Assembly: GCA_905221215.1 (NCBI GenBank)
Contig: CAJNCI010000005.1
Span: 1-64,000, forward strand
DNA length: 64,000 nt
Direction of reading: 5' to 3'
Origin: a bacterium
GTDB taxonomy: Bacteria > Bacillota > Bacilli > Lactobacillales > Streptococcaceae
The stretch's first letter is position 1. Each line of letters opens with the position of its first letter. The notes under the pieces were generated by a model that was not told where the DNA came from, did no database searches, and saw nothing but the letters and a program-made list of their open reading frames with translations. Positions 34,701 to 41,572 of the stretch are shown here, one piece after another. The position numbers were made by a program, and so were the translations under genes.

Positions 34701-35586
34701 AGAAGCAGCGAAGAAAGCAATCGAACAAGCAGCAAGTATTGAAGCAATCGAAAAAGCTCTAAGACCATTCTTGTATCAAATTGACCAAGATGCGTTAGTA
34801 TTTGATAGACCAGCATTAGATATTAAAGCTGCCTTACAAGCATCTGTTACTGGAGTAGTAACAGTTGAACTTGGAAAAGCAATTAGTCAAGCTGATATTA
34901 TTTCAAAACTGAACTTACCAGAAACAGTTACAGTGATGAATATTGACTTACCTGATACAACTACACTAGGTAGAAAGTTTGCTAAGGTAACATTAAGACT
35001 ACCAGGTGGAAAAGAAACAACTGTAAATGTTCCAGTTGAAGTTACTCCACAAAAAAATAAAGATGTGCTACCTTCATATAATGGTGGGAATGATGGAACT
35101 TCTGGCAATAACGGAGCTACTAACACTGATGCAAAAGTGAATAAAGCTAAGTTAGAAGGCGCTATCCATCAATTAGATGAATTGATCATTAAAGAATCAG
35201 CTAAGCTTGATGCAGAAACTGCAAAAGAAGCGAATGACTTATTAGCAGATGCTAAGAAAGTATTTGCTAATGCAGACGCAACTCAAGCAGAAGTGGATGC
35301 AATGGTGAAACGTATCGAAGACTTCATGGCGAAAGTTGCTCCAGCAACTGATCATGCAACACCAGCTAACGACCAAGCTGCTCAAATACCAGCTGTAGCT
35401 CCAGCTACAACTCAAGCAGCAGCAAATGCTAGCCAAGAAGCAGCAGCAAATGCGCGTAAAGCAGCTAAAGAATTGCCAAATACAGGTACAGCAGATTCTA
35501 CTGTAGCTATGGTAGCAGCTGCCGCAAGTGCATTACTTGGTCTTGGTCTTGCAGGCCGTCGTCGTAAAGAAGACGAAGAAGCTTAA
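28756..35586 (+). CDS. Giant YSIRK-signal, LPXTG-anchored repeat surface protein
   Basis: A 2276-residue wall-anchored protein. A YSIRK-type signal (RFSIRKFSIGAASVLLG, residues 11-27) ends near VQAAEQ. A FIVAR-like helical stretch lies near residues 115-180 and a probably globular head at about 245-590. From about 590 to 1250 the protein has Ala/Lys/Glu-rich helical repeats of about 178 residues, two copies nearly identical in DNA (31456-32523). From about 1350 to 2000 there are 75-residue-type DUF1542-like repeats (EKEIDANDKLSDAEKK). A Rib-like domain follows (about 2020-2100), then the sortase motif LPNTG at 2240-2244, a hydrophobic span and an RRRKEDEEA tail. Likely an adhesin; the ligand is unknown. 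The A-rich codon use differs from flanking genes. Confidence 0.9.
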   Translation: MKQFKFNERQRFSIRKFSIGAASVLLGSVFFAVSSVEDVQAAEQSQNVVSVNENKQTPNPLMPSNSSTTGVSTKEANTSVSAANVENKPEGDVVGSSKETQESVPVVSTISDSNERKLALSKLIEEIDGKFTNGKYASKTEESVNKLKATLEEARSVLSNATTESELTQAHSKLVTATTQLKTKPAEKKEAPAVDTTNGKATVGKKATNTEKASNSNSIVNSGSRDERHGKALDRSNPFRTDADTDPAANQTYTAPAENADLKTLADKLLGLGATVENNTKLANEMNTLGDSKQVAKGTVKEIQEFGGWKAVDGGVFAIARRTEEGVYPLETINSTLDDTVWLREQAFDRDTEYTLLLSKSRTRANRDEVVFDGSTYQPTGVGAGITKNVARYKGIEKTFTAYSTAEGSDIIVKFKPGYVGDSDGSKANYKVQVYSITGNQESLVYETTFDPSINKNDTKYIVTKATDGTNRERIKISNASSSTTIDSGVDNTTRPGFIGKREAEKLMARPENLPNGKAGTFTSKPIALPQGADHYKVRISLADQNRTGMSYQAWDEKYSIPVTGADFSIAQDTTKVAKSLLQRVYDKLLETVDKDKRGKTPETQAAYQAQLDAIREALTPGKYTSTKNYQELLKFALEKQEKLKVDKSALTTSKGELDQLVDDDPTPGKTPETVSEYNIAKSAAEEEARKAKLVIDDEHATVDQVAQAVADVKAKRAELKAARALLVVAATEAQKTKLQNDSNALTEADKTGKTPKSIKAYEDKYKELEAALTAAKNQARAVLDKTENAGKVEATDAQIEVDKIKAELDKAAALLKEKGNTTELEKAKNDLKTLTQETNVTAGKTQATADKYNAAKAAAEAAVTAAEAVISDINSTTEDVANALAEIKVKKAALEAAKAVLVDKVTPEQKSALGQVDTDLAVLGDADLAGKTKATADAYKAETGKLTAAIEEAKREAAAILADPENKTQAEAALVQAKIEALKAKLEAAKAKLVAKADTTELATAKADLDTKAKEIVSTEGKTKATVDAYNNAKAAAEAAVTAAEAVINDENVTATAVAEALANVNAKKAALEAAKAVLVDKVTPEQKTALGQVDTDLAVLGDADLAGKTKATADAYKAETGKLTADIEAAKREAAAILADPENKTQAEAALVQSKIEALKAKLEAAKAKLVAKADTTELATAKADLDTKAKEIVSTEGKTKATVDAYNNAKVAAEAAVTAAEAVINDENVTATAVAEALANVNAKKAALEKAKETLVDKITQDQKDDLANAEENLKLADTTGKTKDSIKAYNDEVAKLSDELAAAKQAAKDLVDKGDNAGELEAYRVQAKINKLKSKLAEAAKLLKEIDKSAAKKEVEEAAKNATDAIVANNDLTPEQKEVAKAKFAEEANKAIAAIDKATTEDDVTAAKNVGKFAIEKEAAKVAIEAAKAAKEKEIDANDKLSNDEKQAAKEEVQKVADTAKKAIDAATDQSAVDNAKNAGTTAVSAVNPVGKEKALDAIQKATEAKLAEIDKNEKLSDKEKDKAKAEVAKAAIDAVNAIIAAADQTAVDNAKNAGTTAVSAVNPVGKEKALAAIDKALAAKEKEIDANDKLSDAEKKSAKEAAKKAAEEAKKAINAATDQAAVDAKQTEGTKAVEAVTPVGKEKALAAIDKALAAKEKEIDANDKLSDAEKKSAKEAAKKAADEAKKAINAAADQSSVDVKQADGTKAVEAVNPVGKEKAKAEIEATKAAKEKAIDSNPDLTDAQKAEAKAKIAEEAKKAIDAIDKAKTTEEVASAKESGKLAIEKEAEKAEIEAAKAAKEKAIDARTDLTDDEKAKAKAKVAEEAKKAIEAIENAKTHNDASSKTETGKDDIKKINPISGKETAKKAIDEALAAKEKAIDARTDLLPEEKEAAKKAARKEAEVAKNAIDKATTSEDINKVLEDGKENIAKINPVGAKEEAKKAVEEALMNKEKEIDARTDLTPEEKAKAKALAREEAEAAKKAIEQAASIEAIEKALRPFLYQIDQDALVFDRPALDIKAALQASVTGVVTVELGKAISQADIISKLNLPETVTVMNIDLPDTTTLGRKFAKVTLRLPGGKETTVNVPVEVTPQKNKDVLPSYNGGNDGTSGNNGATNTDAKVNKAKLEGAIHQLDELIIKESAKLDAETAKEANDLLADAKKVFANADATQAEVDAMVKRIEDFMAKVAPATDHATPANDQAAQIPAVAPATTQAAANASQEAAANARKAAKELPNTGTADSTVAMVAAAASALLGLGLAGRRRKEDEEA
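31456..32523 (+). repeat. Two nearly identical 534-bp tandem repeats in the surface protein gene
   Basis: Copy 1 is 31456-31989 and copy 2 is 31990-32523; both start at GTGTTAGTAGACAAAGTAAC. Each encodes 178 residues. Diverged copies of the same period flank them, from about 30922 and after 32524. Only scattered changes separate the two central copies. Confidence 0.85.
33464..33913 (+). repeat. 225-bp tandem repeats (DUF1542-like) in the surface protein gene
   Basis: Two adjacent 75-residue units with almost the same DNA, each holding VGKEKALAAIDKALAAK and EIDANDKLSDAEKKSAKEAA. Diverged units lie on both sides (about 33020-34750). Confidence 0.75.
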
Positions 35587-35660
35587 TTGGTAGATTGTTT
35601 GACAAACATCAGATGATGAATCCGATTTTTAGAGCTTAAACAAGTACCTCTCATAACATA

Positions 35661-35696
35661 AAATCTCCTAGCAGGAAAGTCTGCTAGGAGATTTTT
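35661..35696 (+). terminator. Terminator of the surface protein gene
   Basis: A perfect 14-bp stem AAATCTCCTAGCAG/CTGCTAGGAGATTT with a 6-base loop and T run. Confidence 0.95.
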
Positions 35697-35817
35697 GCAT
35701 TTCAGGAAGTGTACGGCTGATTTGTAACCGCCCAATAACTAAGTATATTGAAAAATCTCTAGACTATAGAACTCACTGTATACTATAGTGAAAGTAAAAT
35801 TATTGGAGTATATTTTA

Positions 35818-36012
35818 ATGTCGCATAGGTTACACAATCTCGTTTGTGGTGGACGTAAAGACTATTTTAAATCTCTTTACTGGGATAATCAACTTTATAG
35901 ACGTTTTGAGAAAGGTAAACGGATTTGACCAAGTACAGAAAAGGATGTCAAAGCTCTAATACCAGAACAAGTAGACTGGCTGATGAGAAGCTTTTCTATC
36001 ACTCCAAAATAA
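35818..36012 (+). pseudogene. IS66-family TnpB (accessory ORF) relic
   Basis: From ATG 35818 the frame reads MSHRLHNLVCGGRKDYF, then SLYWDNQLYRRFEKGKRI, an in-frame TGA at 35926-35928, then PSTEKDVKALIPEQVDWLM and a stop at 36010-36012. This matches IS66 TnpB, with the family's LYWD, KRFERG-like and EQLDWLLEG-like motifs; the TGA replaces a tryptophan (RIWP). The N-terminal third of TnpB and the other IS66 ORFs are absent nearby, so it is a dead remnant. Confidence 0.75.
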
Positions 36013-36026
36013 ATTTAATATTAGTG

Positions 36027-36119
36027 TATAATACAGAAGGTAAATCTGCAATGAAAATCTGTTTTCATCAAGGAAGTCAAATAACTCAATAAAGCAGGGA
36101 TTCCATTCCCCTAGAAAGG
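36027..36119 (+). promoter_or_regulatory. Orphan copy of a promoter and leader resembling that of the choline-binding amidase
   Basis: TATAAT at 36027-36032 within TTAGTGTATAAT, then at 36063-36119 a 57-base block closely matching 38035-38092 (shared TTTCATCAAGGAAGT and GGGATTCCATTCCCCTAGAA). In the amidase copy the block ends at the ribosome binding site and start codon; here it leads only to TTGAAAAAATAA. It is probably a leftover 5' end of a lost choline-binding-protein gene, or a small RNA. Confidence 0.6.
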
Positions 36120-36249
36120 AAAAAGTTTGAAAAAATAAAAGTTAGTTGATTGATTATTTCTCCAAATTTGAGTCTGCCTATCCTTTGACTATTCTTTCCT
36201 TTCACAAACGAGTCGCTTATTCAATTATAAGTTTACGTGCTCCTAGTCA

Positions 36250-36318
36250 CAGTTCTTGTGCTTGACGCATCATATTTTGCATGTTTATCATAGTGATTTA
36301 CAGTTTCCTTTTATCTTA
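36250..36318 (-). pseudogene. Fragment of the ebfC 5' end and leader
   Basis: TGTGCTTGACGCATCAT and the following bases reproduce, with few changes, ebfC 28160-28225: about 14 start codons (encoding [16 protein letters not shown] sequence read leftwards) plus part of the leader. The rest of ebfC is missing here. Confidence 0.75.
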
Positions 36319-36415
36319 TTTTCTTTCCTGTTTTATCAATTTTGAGGTTAAAAGTCTAATTTTTTTCTGAGTGAATCTAAGAATTGTGCTTAGCAGCAGA
36401 CAATAAAAGTATATA

Positions 36416-36467
36416 AAAAACAAAGGATATCATCTTTAAAATTAAATAATGATTGTCCTTTGTTTAT
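36416..36467 (-). terminator. Terminator of the CAP-domain choline-binding gene
   Basis: On the minus strand, AACAAAGGA pairs with TCCTTTGTT, with an inner GACAATCAT/ATGATATC stem, then TTTTTAT. Confidence 0.7.
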
Positions 36468-36482
36468 TTTTGTTTTAGTTCA

Positions 36483-37715
36483 TTATATCCACTCACCGTT
36501 GGCATTGACACGATAGCCATCAGGAGTAGTTGTATTAATCGCGAGCGCGCCTGAGCTGTATGCATAATACCATTTACCAGATACTTTCATCCAACCAGTT
36601 TTCATAGAGCCTGAGTCTTGAAGGTAGTACCAGTTACCGCTATCTTTTAGCCAGCCAGTCTTCATTGCACCAGAACTATCAAGATAGTACCAAGAACTAC
36701 CATCTTTCAACCAGCCTGTTTGCATCCAACCAGAGTTATCAAAACGATACCAAACACCATTGATTTGTTCCCAACCGTTGGTTGTATATGAACCGTCAGC
36801 ATGTTTATACCACCAGCGAGAGCCAGATTGACGCCAAAAACCTATATTTTTACCGACTTCTTGCATTTGGTTAAAGAAATCATGGGAATTATTTCCTTCG
36901 TCTCTTGTAGCTTCATTTATGTTTTTATGAGTTCCGATAGCCTTCAAGTCTTTGTCAAAAAGATTCGCTTTGGTCGCAAATGTTTGAGTCTGAGAAGAGT
37001 TTACTTCTGTGTATTGAATGGCTTTTCCATAACCACCAGCTAATTCTTCAGAGCCACCAGATGATGTTCCAAAACTTTGAGCAATGGTAATCCATCCATT
37101 TTGAGTGACAGGATTATCAAAGGCTGCAAGCCCCATATAGGTCAGTTTTGGATCAATTAAGGATTTATAGTGTCCAGTTTGACCTGTAACACTGACACCA
37201 CTACGAGATTTAACATAATCTGCTTTTTCTTCATACCATTGATTAATAGCTGTCATAAATCCGTCATAGTTCCAAGCTAAGTTTTCGGCTAGTGAGAAAT
37301 TTCCTGAAGGCCAGGCACTCCAAATATCTTTATTAGATAAACGTTTATGATTCATAGTTACAGAAGCTTCTGCTGCACGAGAAAAGGCTGTTTTCTCTAG
37401 GGCAGTTGACCATTTGATCGGAACATAGCTAGTAACTAGACCTTCATCTGCAGCCTCTTTTCGAATGGAGTTGATACGATCTAAGATTGCCTGTTTATCT
37501 GGCGTTAAGAAAGTCCCTTCAATCCCAACTAGAGTAGTACCAGCAGAAGTACTAGTGACCTCAGAGTTTAAGATATGGTAGGATTGACCATTGACTTCTT
37601 GAGTGGAGACCAATCTATCATTAGCCGAGACTGATTGTGATGTAATAGTTCCAGCCGCAAGAAGTGACAGAGCTGAAATCGTTGCAAGTGTGAACTTTTT
37701 AGCTTTATTGTTCAT
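36483..37715 (-). CDS. Secreted CAP-domain choline-binding protein
   Basis: A 410-residue secreted protein. The signal peptide runs to about residue 31 (SVSAND). A CAP/SCP-like domain covers about residues 75-225 (ILDRINSIRKEAADEG, NHKRLSNKDIW, FSLAENLAWN, TYMGLAAFDN). The C-terminus has about five choline-binding repeats (e.g. GWLKDGSSWYYLDSSGAMKT), which attach the protein to phosphocholine on teichoic acids. CAP domains have diverse roles; its activity is unknown. TAGGAGGA precedes the start on the minus strand. Confidence 0.87.
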   Translation of the reverse strand: MNNKAKKFTLATISALSLLAAGTITSQSVSANDRLVSTQEVNGQSYHILNSEVTSTSAGTTLVGIEGTFLTPDKQAILDRINSIRKEAADEGLVTSYVPIKWSTALEKTAFSRAAEASVTMNHKRLSNKDIWSAWPSGNFSLAENLAWNYDGFMTAINQWYEEKADYVKSRSGVSVTGQTGHYKSLIDPKLTYMGLAAFDNPVTQNGWITIAQSFGTSSGGSEELAGGYGKAIQYTEVNSSQTQTFATKANLFDKDLKAIGTHKNINEATRDEGNNSHDFFNQMQEVGKNIGFWRQSGSRWWYKHADGSYTTNGWEQINGVWYRFDNSGWMQTGWLKDGSSWYYLDSSGAMKTGWLKDSGNWYYLQDSGSMKTGWMKVSGKWYYAYSSGALAINTTTPDGYRVNANGEWI

Positions 37716-37736
37716 TTTGTGTCCTCCTATTTTTTT

Positions 37737-37765
37737 ATTATAACATCTCTACTGGGCAGAGTAAA
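37737..37765 (-). promoter_or_regulatory. Promoter of the CAP-domain choline-binding gene
   Basis: On the minus strand, TTTACT, 17-base spacer, TATAAT, ending 22 bases before the start codon. Confidence 0.75.
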
Positions 37766-37840
37766 CTAAAATTCGGTACTAATAGGAACTAGATTTATTT
37801 TAAATTCAGATGTTTGAGAAGATTTCTTCTAAATTTAGTG

Positions 37841-38092
37841 TATAATATAAAGGGATGCTTTCGATGAAATCTATTAGATTTGTTCGACAACTATCTGAAG
37901 CGAGATTAGGTGTTCAGAAATTGAATTTTTAACGTTCCAACTTAGCAAAACTTTTTAGGTTTCACATCTTTAAATCAGCTAAACAACCCATAACATCCTA
38001 TAAATTATAGTTTGTAGGATGCAGAACAAATCTTCTTTCATCAAGGAAGTTAAAGAACTCAATAACATAGGGATTCCATTCCCCTAGAAAGG
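37841..38092 (+). promoter_or_regulatory. Promoter and long structured leader of the choline-binding amidase
   Basis: TATAAT at 37841-37846 (TTTAGTGTATAAT) predicts a leader of about 245 bases. It contains a small ORF (37864-37932), a hairpin of CATCCTA/TAGGATG (about 37994-38022), and the 57-base block shared with 36063-36119, which ends in CCTAGAAAGG, the ribosome binding site. Confidence 0.6.
37864..37932 (+). CDS. Possible 22-residue leader ORF upstream of the amidase
   Basis: ATG 37864 to TAA 37932 encodes 22 residues, beginning MKSIRFVRQLSEARLG, rich in arginine. AAAGGG lies nine bases upstream. It may be a regulatory leader peptide or the remnant of a longer gene; I recognise no family. 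Confidence 0.35.
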   Translation: MKSIRFVRQLSEARLGVQKLNF

Positions 38093-38098
38093 TTATAA

Positions 38099-39490
38099 AT
38101 GAAATCATATAAGAAATTTACGATTCTTGCTCTGGCTCTTCTTGGATTGACTAGCCAAACAGTTCTAGCTAATGATGCTAGTCATTCTACGAATAACTCT
38201 ACCGGTAGTTCAACTACTAGCTCTGCAAACGCTTCTCAAGCCCAGCCAACGAGCCCGATCCCTAGTTCGAGTGAGCAGGAGACAAAGCCAACTCTTCCTA
38301 CTGAGTCTAAGCTACAAACTGGTTGGGTAAAAGAAGACGGGAAGTGGACTTATTATAGTCAAACAGGTGTCAAATTTACAGATACTCTTTATGAGGGCTA
38401 CCTATTTGATAAGAATGGTTACTTACTTGAAAATAGCTGGTATCAGATGGCTAACAAGTGGTACTACGCCAATGGTTCAGGAAAATATTTGTCTAACCAA
38501 TGGAGTCAAATCAATGGTAAATGGTATGCATTTGATCAAAATGGTGCCATGATGGCTAATACTTGGAAAGGAAATTATTACCTGAAATCCAGTGGGGCTA
38601 TGGCAGATAAAGAATGGGTGTACGATCCTAACTACTCTAGCTGGTTTTATCTCAAGTCAGGTGGACACTATGCTGAACAGCAATGGATTGGCTCTTACTA
38701 TCTAAAATCTGGTGGCTACATGGCTCACAAAGAGTGGATTTATGATCAAGATTATCAAGCTTGGTATTATCTTAAAGAAGATGGCGTTTATGTCACTGGA
38801 ACTTATACTATTAATGGAAGCAGCCATTTTTTCAAAGATAATGGTAAATGGGTTCAAGAACTTCCAAAAGGATTTGAAAAGGGGCACTATAGTAAAACTA
38901 TTTTCCTAGATCCTGGGCATGGTGGACGTGATTCGGGTGCTTACTATTATGGAATAGCTGAAAAAGATTTGAACTTACAGGTCTCTCGTAAATTACGGAA
39001 ACGTTTAGAGGAACTGGGCTATACAGTTCTAACATCACGTGATAGTGATGTGGACGTTGACTTTGTGACAGAGCGTTCTCGTATGGTAAATAAGACGAAT
39101 GCAGACTTCTTTATTAGTATTCATTTTAACGCTACTGGGAATGACACAACGCTGAATCTGGGAATACAGACTTATTCTTATAAGGAAGAGGCTGGTTACC
39201 CGAGCAAGATTAACCAGTACTGGCACAATAATCCAGACCGTATGAGTGAAAGTAATCGTTTGGCTGCAGATCTTCATTCATCTCTCTTGGCTGAGACAGG
39301 AGCTAGAGATGCTGGACTTTTGCAAGCCACCTTCGCTGTTCTTCGTGAGACTGCGAAACCTGCTGTGTTACTAGAGTTGGGTTATATGGATAATCCAGAA
39401 GAAAACCAACGAATCCGTAGTGAACAATACCAAGATAAGTTGGTTGAAGGTATTATTAAAGGAATTCAAAAATATTACGCTGGAAATTAA
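38099..39490 (+). CDS. Choline-binding N-acetylmuramoyl-L-alanine amidase (Amidase_3)
   Basis: A 463-residue secreted wall hydrolase. A signal peptide (to about residue 25, VLAND) and a Ser/Thr/Pro-rich linker are followed by choline-binding repeats (about residues 75-265) and then the catalytic Amidase_3 domain. Zinc ligands and catalytic glutamates are visible: LDPGHGGRDSGA, the second Glu in GIAEKDLNL, SIHFNA and LLELGYMDN. The order, binding repeats first and enzyme last, is that of LytB and LytC rather than LytA. Divergent from the CAP-domain gene. Confidence 0.9.
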   Translation: MKSYKKFTILALALLGLTSQTVLANDASHSTNNSTGSSTTSSANASQAQPTSPIPSSSEQETKPTLPTESKLQTGWVKEDGKWTYYSQTGVKFTDTLYEGYLFDKNGYLLENSWYQMANKWYYANGSGKYLSNQWSQINGKWYAFDQNGAMMANTWKGNYYLKSSGAMADKEWVYDPNYSSWFYLKSGGHYAEQQWIGSYYLKSGGYMAHKEWIYDQDYQAWYYLKEDGVYVTGTYTINGSSHFFKDNGKWVQELPKGFEKGHYSKTIFLDPGHGGRDSGAYYYGIAEKDLNLQVSRKLRKRLEELGYTVLTSRDSDVDVDFVTERSRMVNKTNADFFISIHFNATGNDTTLNLGIQTYSYKEEAGYPSKINQYWHNNPDRMSESNRLAADLHSSLLAETGARDAGLLQATFAVLRETAKPAVLLELGYMDNPEENQRIRSEQYQDKLVEGIIKGIQKYYAGN

Positions 39491-39501
39491 AAAACTACAT
39501 C

Positions 39502-39549
39502 AAACTAAGCTTTGGATATTGTCCTAGGCTTAGTTTTTTATTGGTAAGG
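39502..39549 (+). terminator. Terminator of the choline-binding amidase
   Basis: AAACTAAGC pairs with GCTTAGTTT, followed by TTTT. Confidence 0.82.
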
Positions 39550-39585
39550 AACTGAAAATCAACTAAAACTGCTTTAATTTAAAAA

Positions 39586-39637
39586 ACTTTGTACTCTGGA
39601 AACCATCGTGTGGCTATCTAGAGTGCAAAGTTTTTTT
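39586..39637 (+). terminator. Second hairpin with a T run downstream of the amidase
   Basis: ACTTTGTACTCT pairs with AGAGTGCAAAGT around a 22-base loop, followed by seven T. It may be a backup terminator or part of a repeat. Confidence 0.6.
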
Positions 39638-39675
39638 GAGGCTGGAACATGAAAACAGCAGTTAATTTCAAGAAA

Positions 39676-39706
39676 CAAAAAAAAGAACAGCCGAAGCTGT
39701 CTTTTT
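39676..39706 (-). terminator. Terminator of rpmE2
   Basis: On the minus strand, GACAGC-TTCG-GCTGTT followed by CTTTTTTT, an ideal tetraloop terminator. Confidence 0.92.
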
Positions 39707-39710
39707 ATCA

Positions 39711-39953
39711 TTATTTGAGACCGTATTTTTTGTTGAAACGATCCACGCGTCCATCTGCTTGAGTGAACTTTTGACGTCCAGTGTAGAATGGGTGTGAGTC
39801 TGATGAAATTTCCACACGGATCAATGGGTAAGTTTCGCCTTCGAACTCAACTGTTTCGTTAGAGCGTTTTGTTGAACCGCTAAGGAATTGGTAACCAGTA
39901 GTTGTGTCCATGAAGACAACTGGGCGATATTCTGGATGGATATCTTTTTTCAT
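39711..39953 (-). CDS. rpmE2: Ribosomal protein bL31, type B
   Basis: An 80-residue ribosomal protein beginning [20 protein letters not shown]. It lacks the CxxC pairs of zinc-binding L31, so it is the zinc-independent type B. The chosen start at 39953 has AAAGGAA upstream; earlier in-frame codons extend into the leader without a family match. Confidence 0.95.
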
Positions 39954-40048
39954 TTTGCAATATTTCCTTTCTGCCATGGTCTCTTTGCGAGCCATAGATT
40001 GTTACCATACTAGTCTATCAGATTCTGAAAAGTTTGGCAAGTATTTTA

Positions 40049-40984
40049 TCAGTTTTTAAGCAAGTTTTTTAACTTTTGGTAGATGATTTCGTTTTCCTCT
40101 AGGCTATAGGAATTGGCGCCACTTGCTAGGGGGTGACCTCCGCCATCATGTTCTTTGGCAATTTCATTGATAGGATGAATTTTACTGCGTAAGCGAACAC
40201 GGTAGTGACCATCAGCCTGTTCCACAAAAATTCCCCAGAGACTCACACTGTCAATGCGTCCAGGTGCACCCACAATAGCTGCAGTTTCAGCATCGGTCAC
40301 ATTGAATTGTTTCAAGACTTCTTGATTCAGGATAACGCGAGCTGCACCATTTTCATCCACTTCCAGATGGTCGTAGATGTAGCCTTGAAGTTTTGCAATT
40401 TTGTAGCTCATAGTGTCCATTTTGCGAGTGAGAGCTGCAAAGTCAAAGTTATGTTCTCTCAAATAAGCAGCAAGGCGGAGGGTGCGTGCAGTCGTAGAAG
40501 GGTAGAGGAAACGACCTGTATCACCAACAATTCCTGCAAAGAGCAACTCCGCAGCGCGATCTGACAAGGCCAGTTGGGTTGTTTGGGCAAATAGGGTAAT
40601 CATCTCACTAGCGCTGCTTGAACTAGTATCCACCCAAGATAGGTCACCATATACATCATCATTTGGATGATGGTCAATCTTAATGAGAAAATCACCTTGA
40701 CTATAGCGTTTATCATCAATACGAGCAGTATTGGCCGTATCACAGACGATGACAAGGGCGCCTTGGTAGGCACTATCTTCGACAGAATCCATTTCAGCCA
40801 TCCAAGTAAGAGTTGGTTCATCAAAACCAACGGCTTTGATGGTTTTTTCTGGGAAATGATGTTCTAGCAAGGCTTTCAATCCCACCTGACTTCCCAAGGC
40901 ATCAGGGTCTGGTTTCATATGACGGTGAATGATAATCGTGTCGTATTCTTTGATTTTTTCTAAAATTTGATGGCAAATGTCCAT
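40049..40984 (-). CDS. pde2: DHH/DHHA1 phosphoesterase, Pde2-like (pApA/c-di-AMP and nanoRNA degradation)
   Basis: A 311-residue cytoplasmic phosphoesterase. The DHH domain has HRHMKPDPDALGS and the metal-binding IDHHPNDD; the C-terminal DHHA1 domain ends in HDGGGHPLASGA. In pneumococcus Pde2 converts pApA to AMP in c-di-AMP turnover; NrnA relatives also degrade short RNAs. The ATG at 40984 follows TTGAGGTT; a TTG four codons upstream overlaps the ribosome binding site. Confidence 0.9.
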   Translation of the reverse strand: MDICHQILEKIKEYDTIIIHRHMKPDPDALGSQVGLKALLEHHFPEKTIKAVGFDEPTLTWMAEMDSVEDSAYQGALVIVCDTANTARIDDKRYSQGDFLIKIDHHPNDDVYGDLSWVDTSSSSASEMITLFAQTTQLALSDRAAELLFAGIVGDTGRFLYPSTTARTLRLAAYLREHNFDFAALTRKMDTMSYKIAKLQGYIYDHLEVDENGAARVILNQEVLKQFNVTDAETAAIVGAPGRIDSVSLWGIFVEQADGHYRVRLRSKIHPINEIAKEHDGGGHPLASGANSYSLEENEIIYQKLKNLLKN

Positions 40985-41054
40985 AAATAACCTCAATTCT
41001 TTCTCATTTCATTGTAGCACAAGAATTTTTATTTTTAAAATGAAAAAGATGTGA

Positions 41055-41060
41055 TATAAT
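41055..41060 (+). promoter_or_regulatory. -10 region of the flavodoxin gene
   Basis: TATAAT preceded by TGTGA, 27 bases before the start codon. No good -35 is visible. Confidence 0.5.
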
Positions 41061-41087
41061 GGAGAAAGATAAATTGAGGAGGACGAT

Positions 41088-41531
41088 ATGGCATTAGCAA
41101 AAATTGTATTTGCCAGTATGACCGGTAATACCGAAGAAATTGCAGATATTGTAGCAGACAAATTACGTGACTTGGGCTTGGATGTCGATGTTGATGAATG
41201 TACAACTGTTGACGCTTCAGACTTCTTGGAAGCAGACATCGCTATCGTTGCGACCTATACTTATGGTGATGGAGAATTGCCAGATGAGATGATGGACTTC
41301 TACGAAGATCTAGCTGATCTCAATTTAAATGGTAAAATCTACGGAGTGGTTGGCTCAGGAGATACCTTCTACGATGAATTCTGTAAGGCTGTTGATGACT
41401 TTGACCGTGTTTTTGTATCAACAGGAGCAGAAAAAGGTTCAGAGTGTGTTAAAGTTGATCTTTCTGCCGAGGAAGAAGATATTGAACGCTTGGAACAATT
41501 CGCAGAAGAATTGGCTACTAAAGTAGGATAA
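41088..41531 (+). CDS. fld: Flavodoxin
   Basis: A 147-residue FMN-binding electron carrier. The phosphate-binding loop SMTGNTEEIA starts at about residue 10, and the flavin-flanking loops TYTYGDGELPDEM and GSGDTFYDEFC are intact. TGAGGAGG precedes the start. Single gene followed by a terminator. Confidence 0.94.
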   Translation: MALAKIVFASMTGNTEEIADIVADKLRDLGLDVDVDECTTVDASDFLEADIAIVATYTYGDGELPDEMMDFYEDLADLNLNGKIYGVVGSGDTFYDEFCKAVDDFDRVFVSTGAEKGSECVKVDLSAEEEDIERLEQFAEELATKVG

Positions 41532-41536
41532 GCATA

Positions 41537-41572
41537 AAAGTGCGCTGATGCAATCAATCAGTGCATTTTTCT
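41537..41572 (+). terminator. Terminator after flavodoxin
   Basis: AGTGCGCTGAT pairs imperfectly with ATCAGTGCATTTTT, followed by a T run. Confidence 0.78.
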
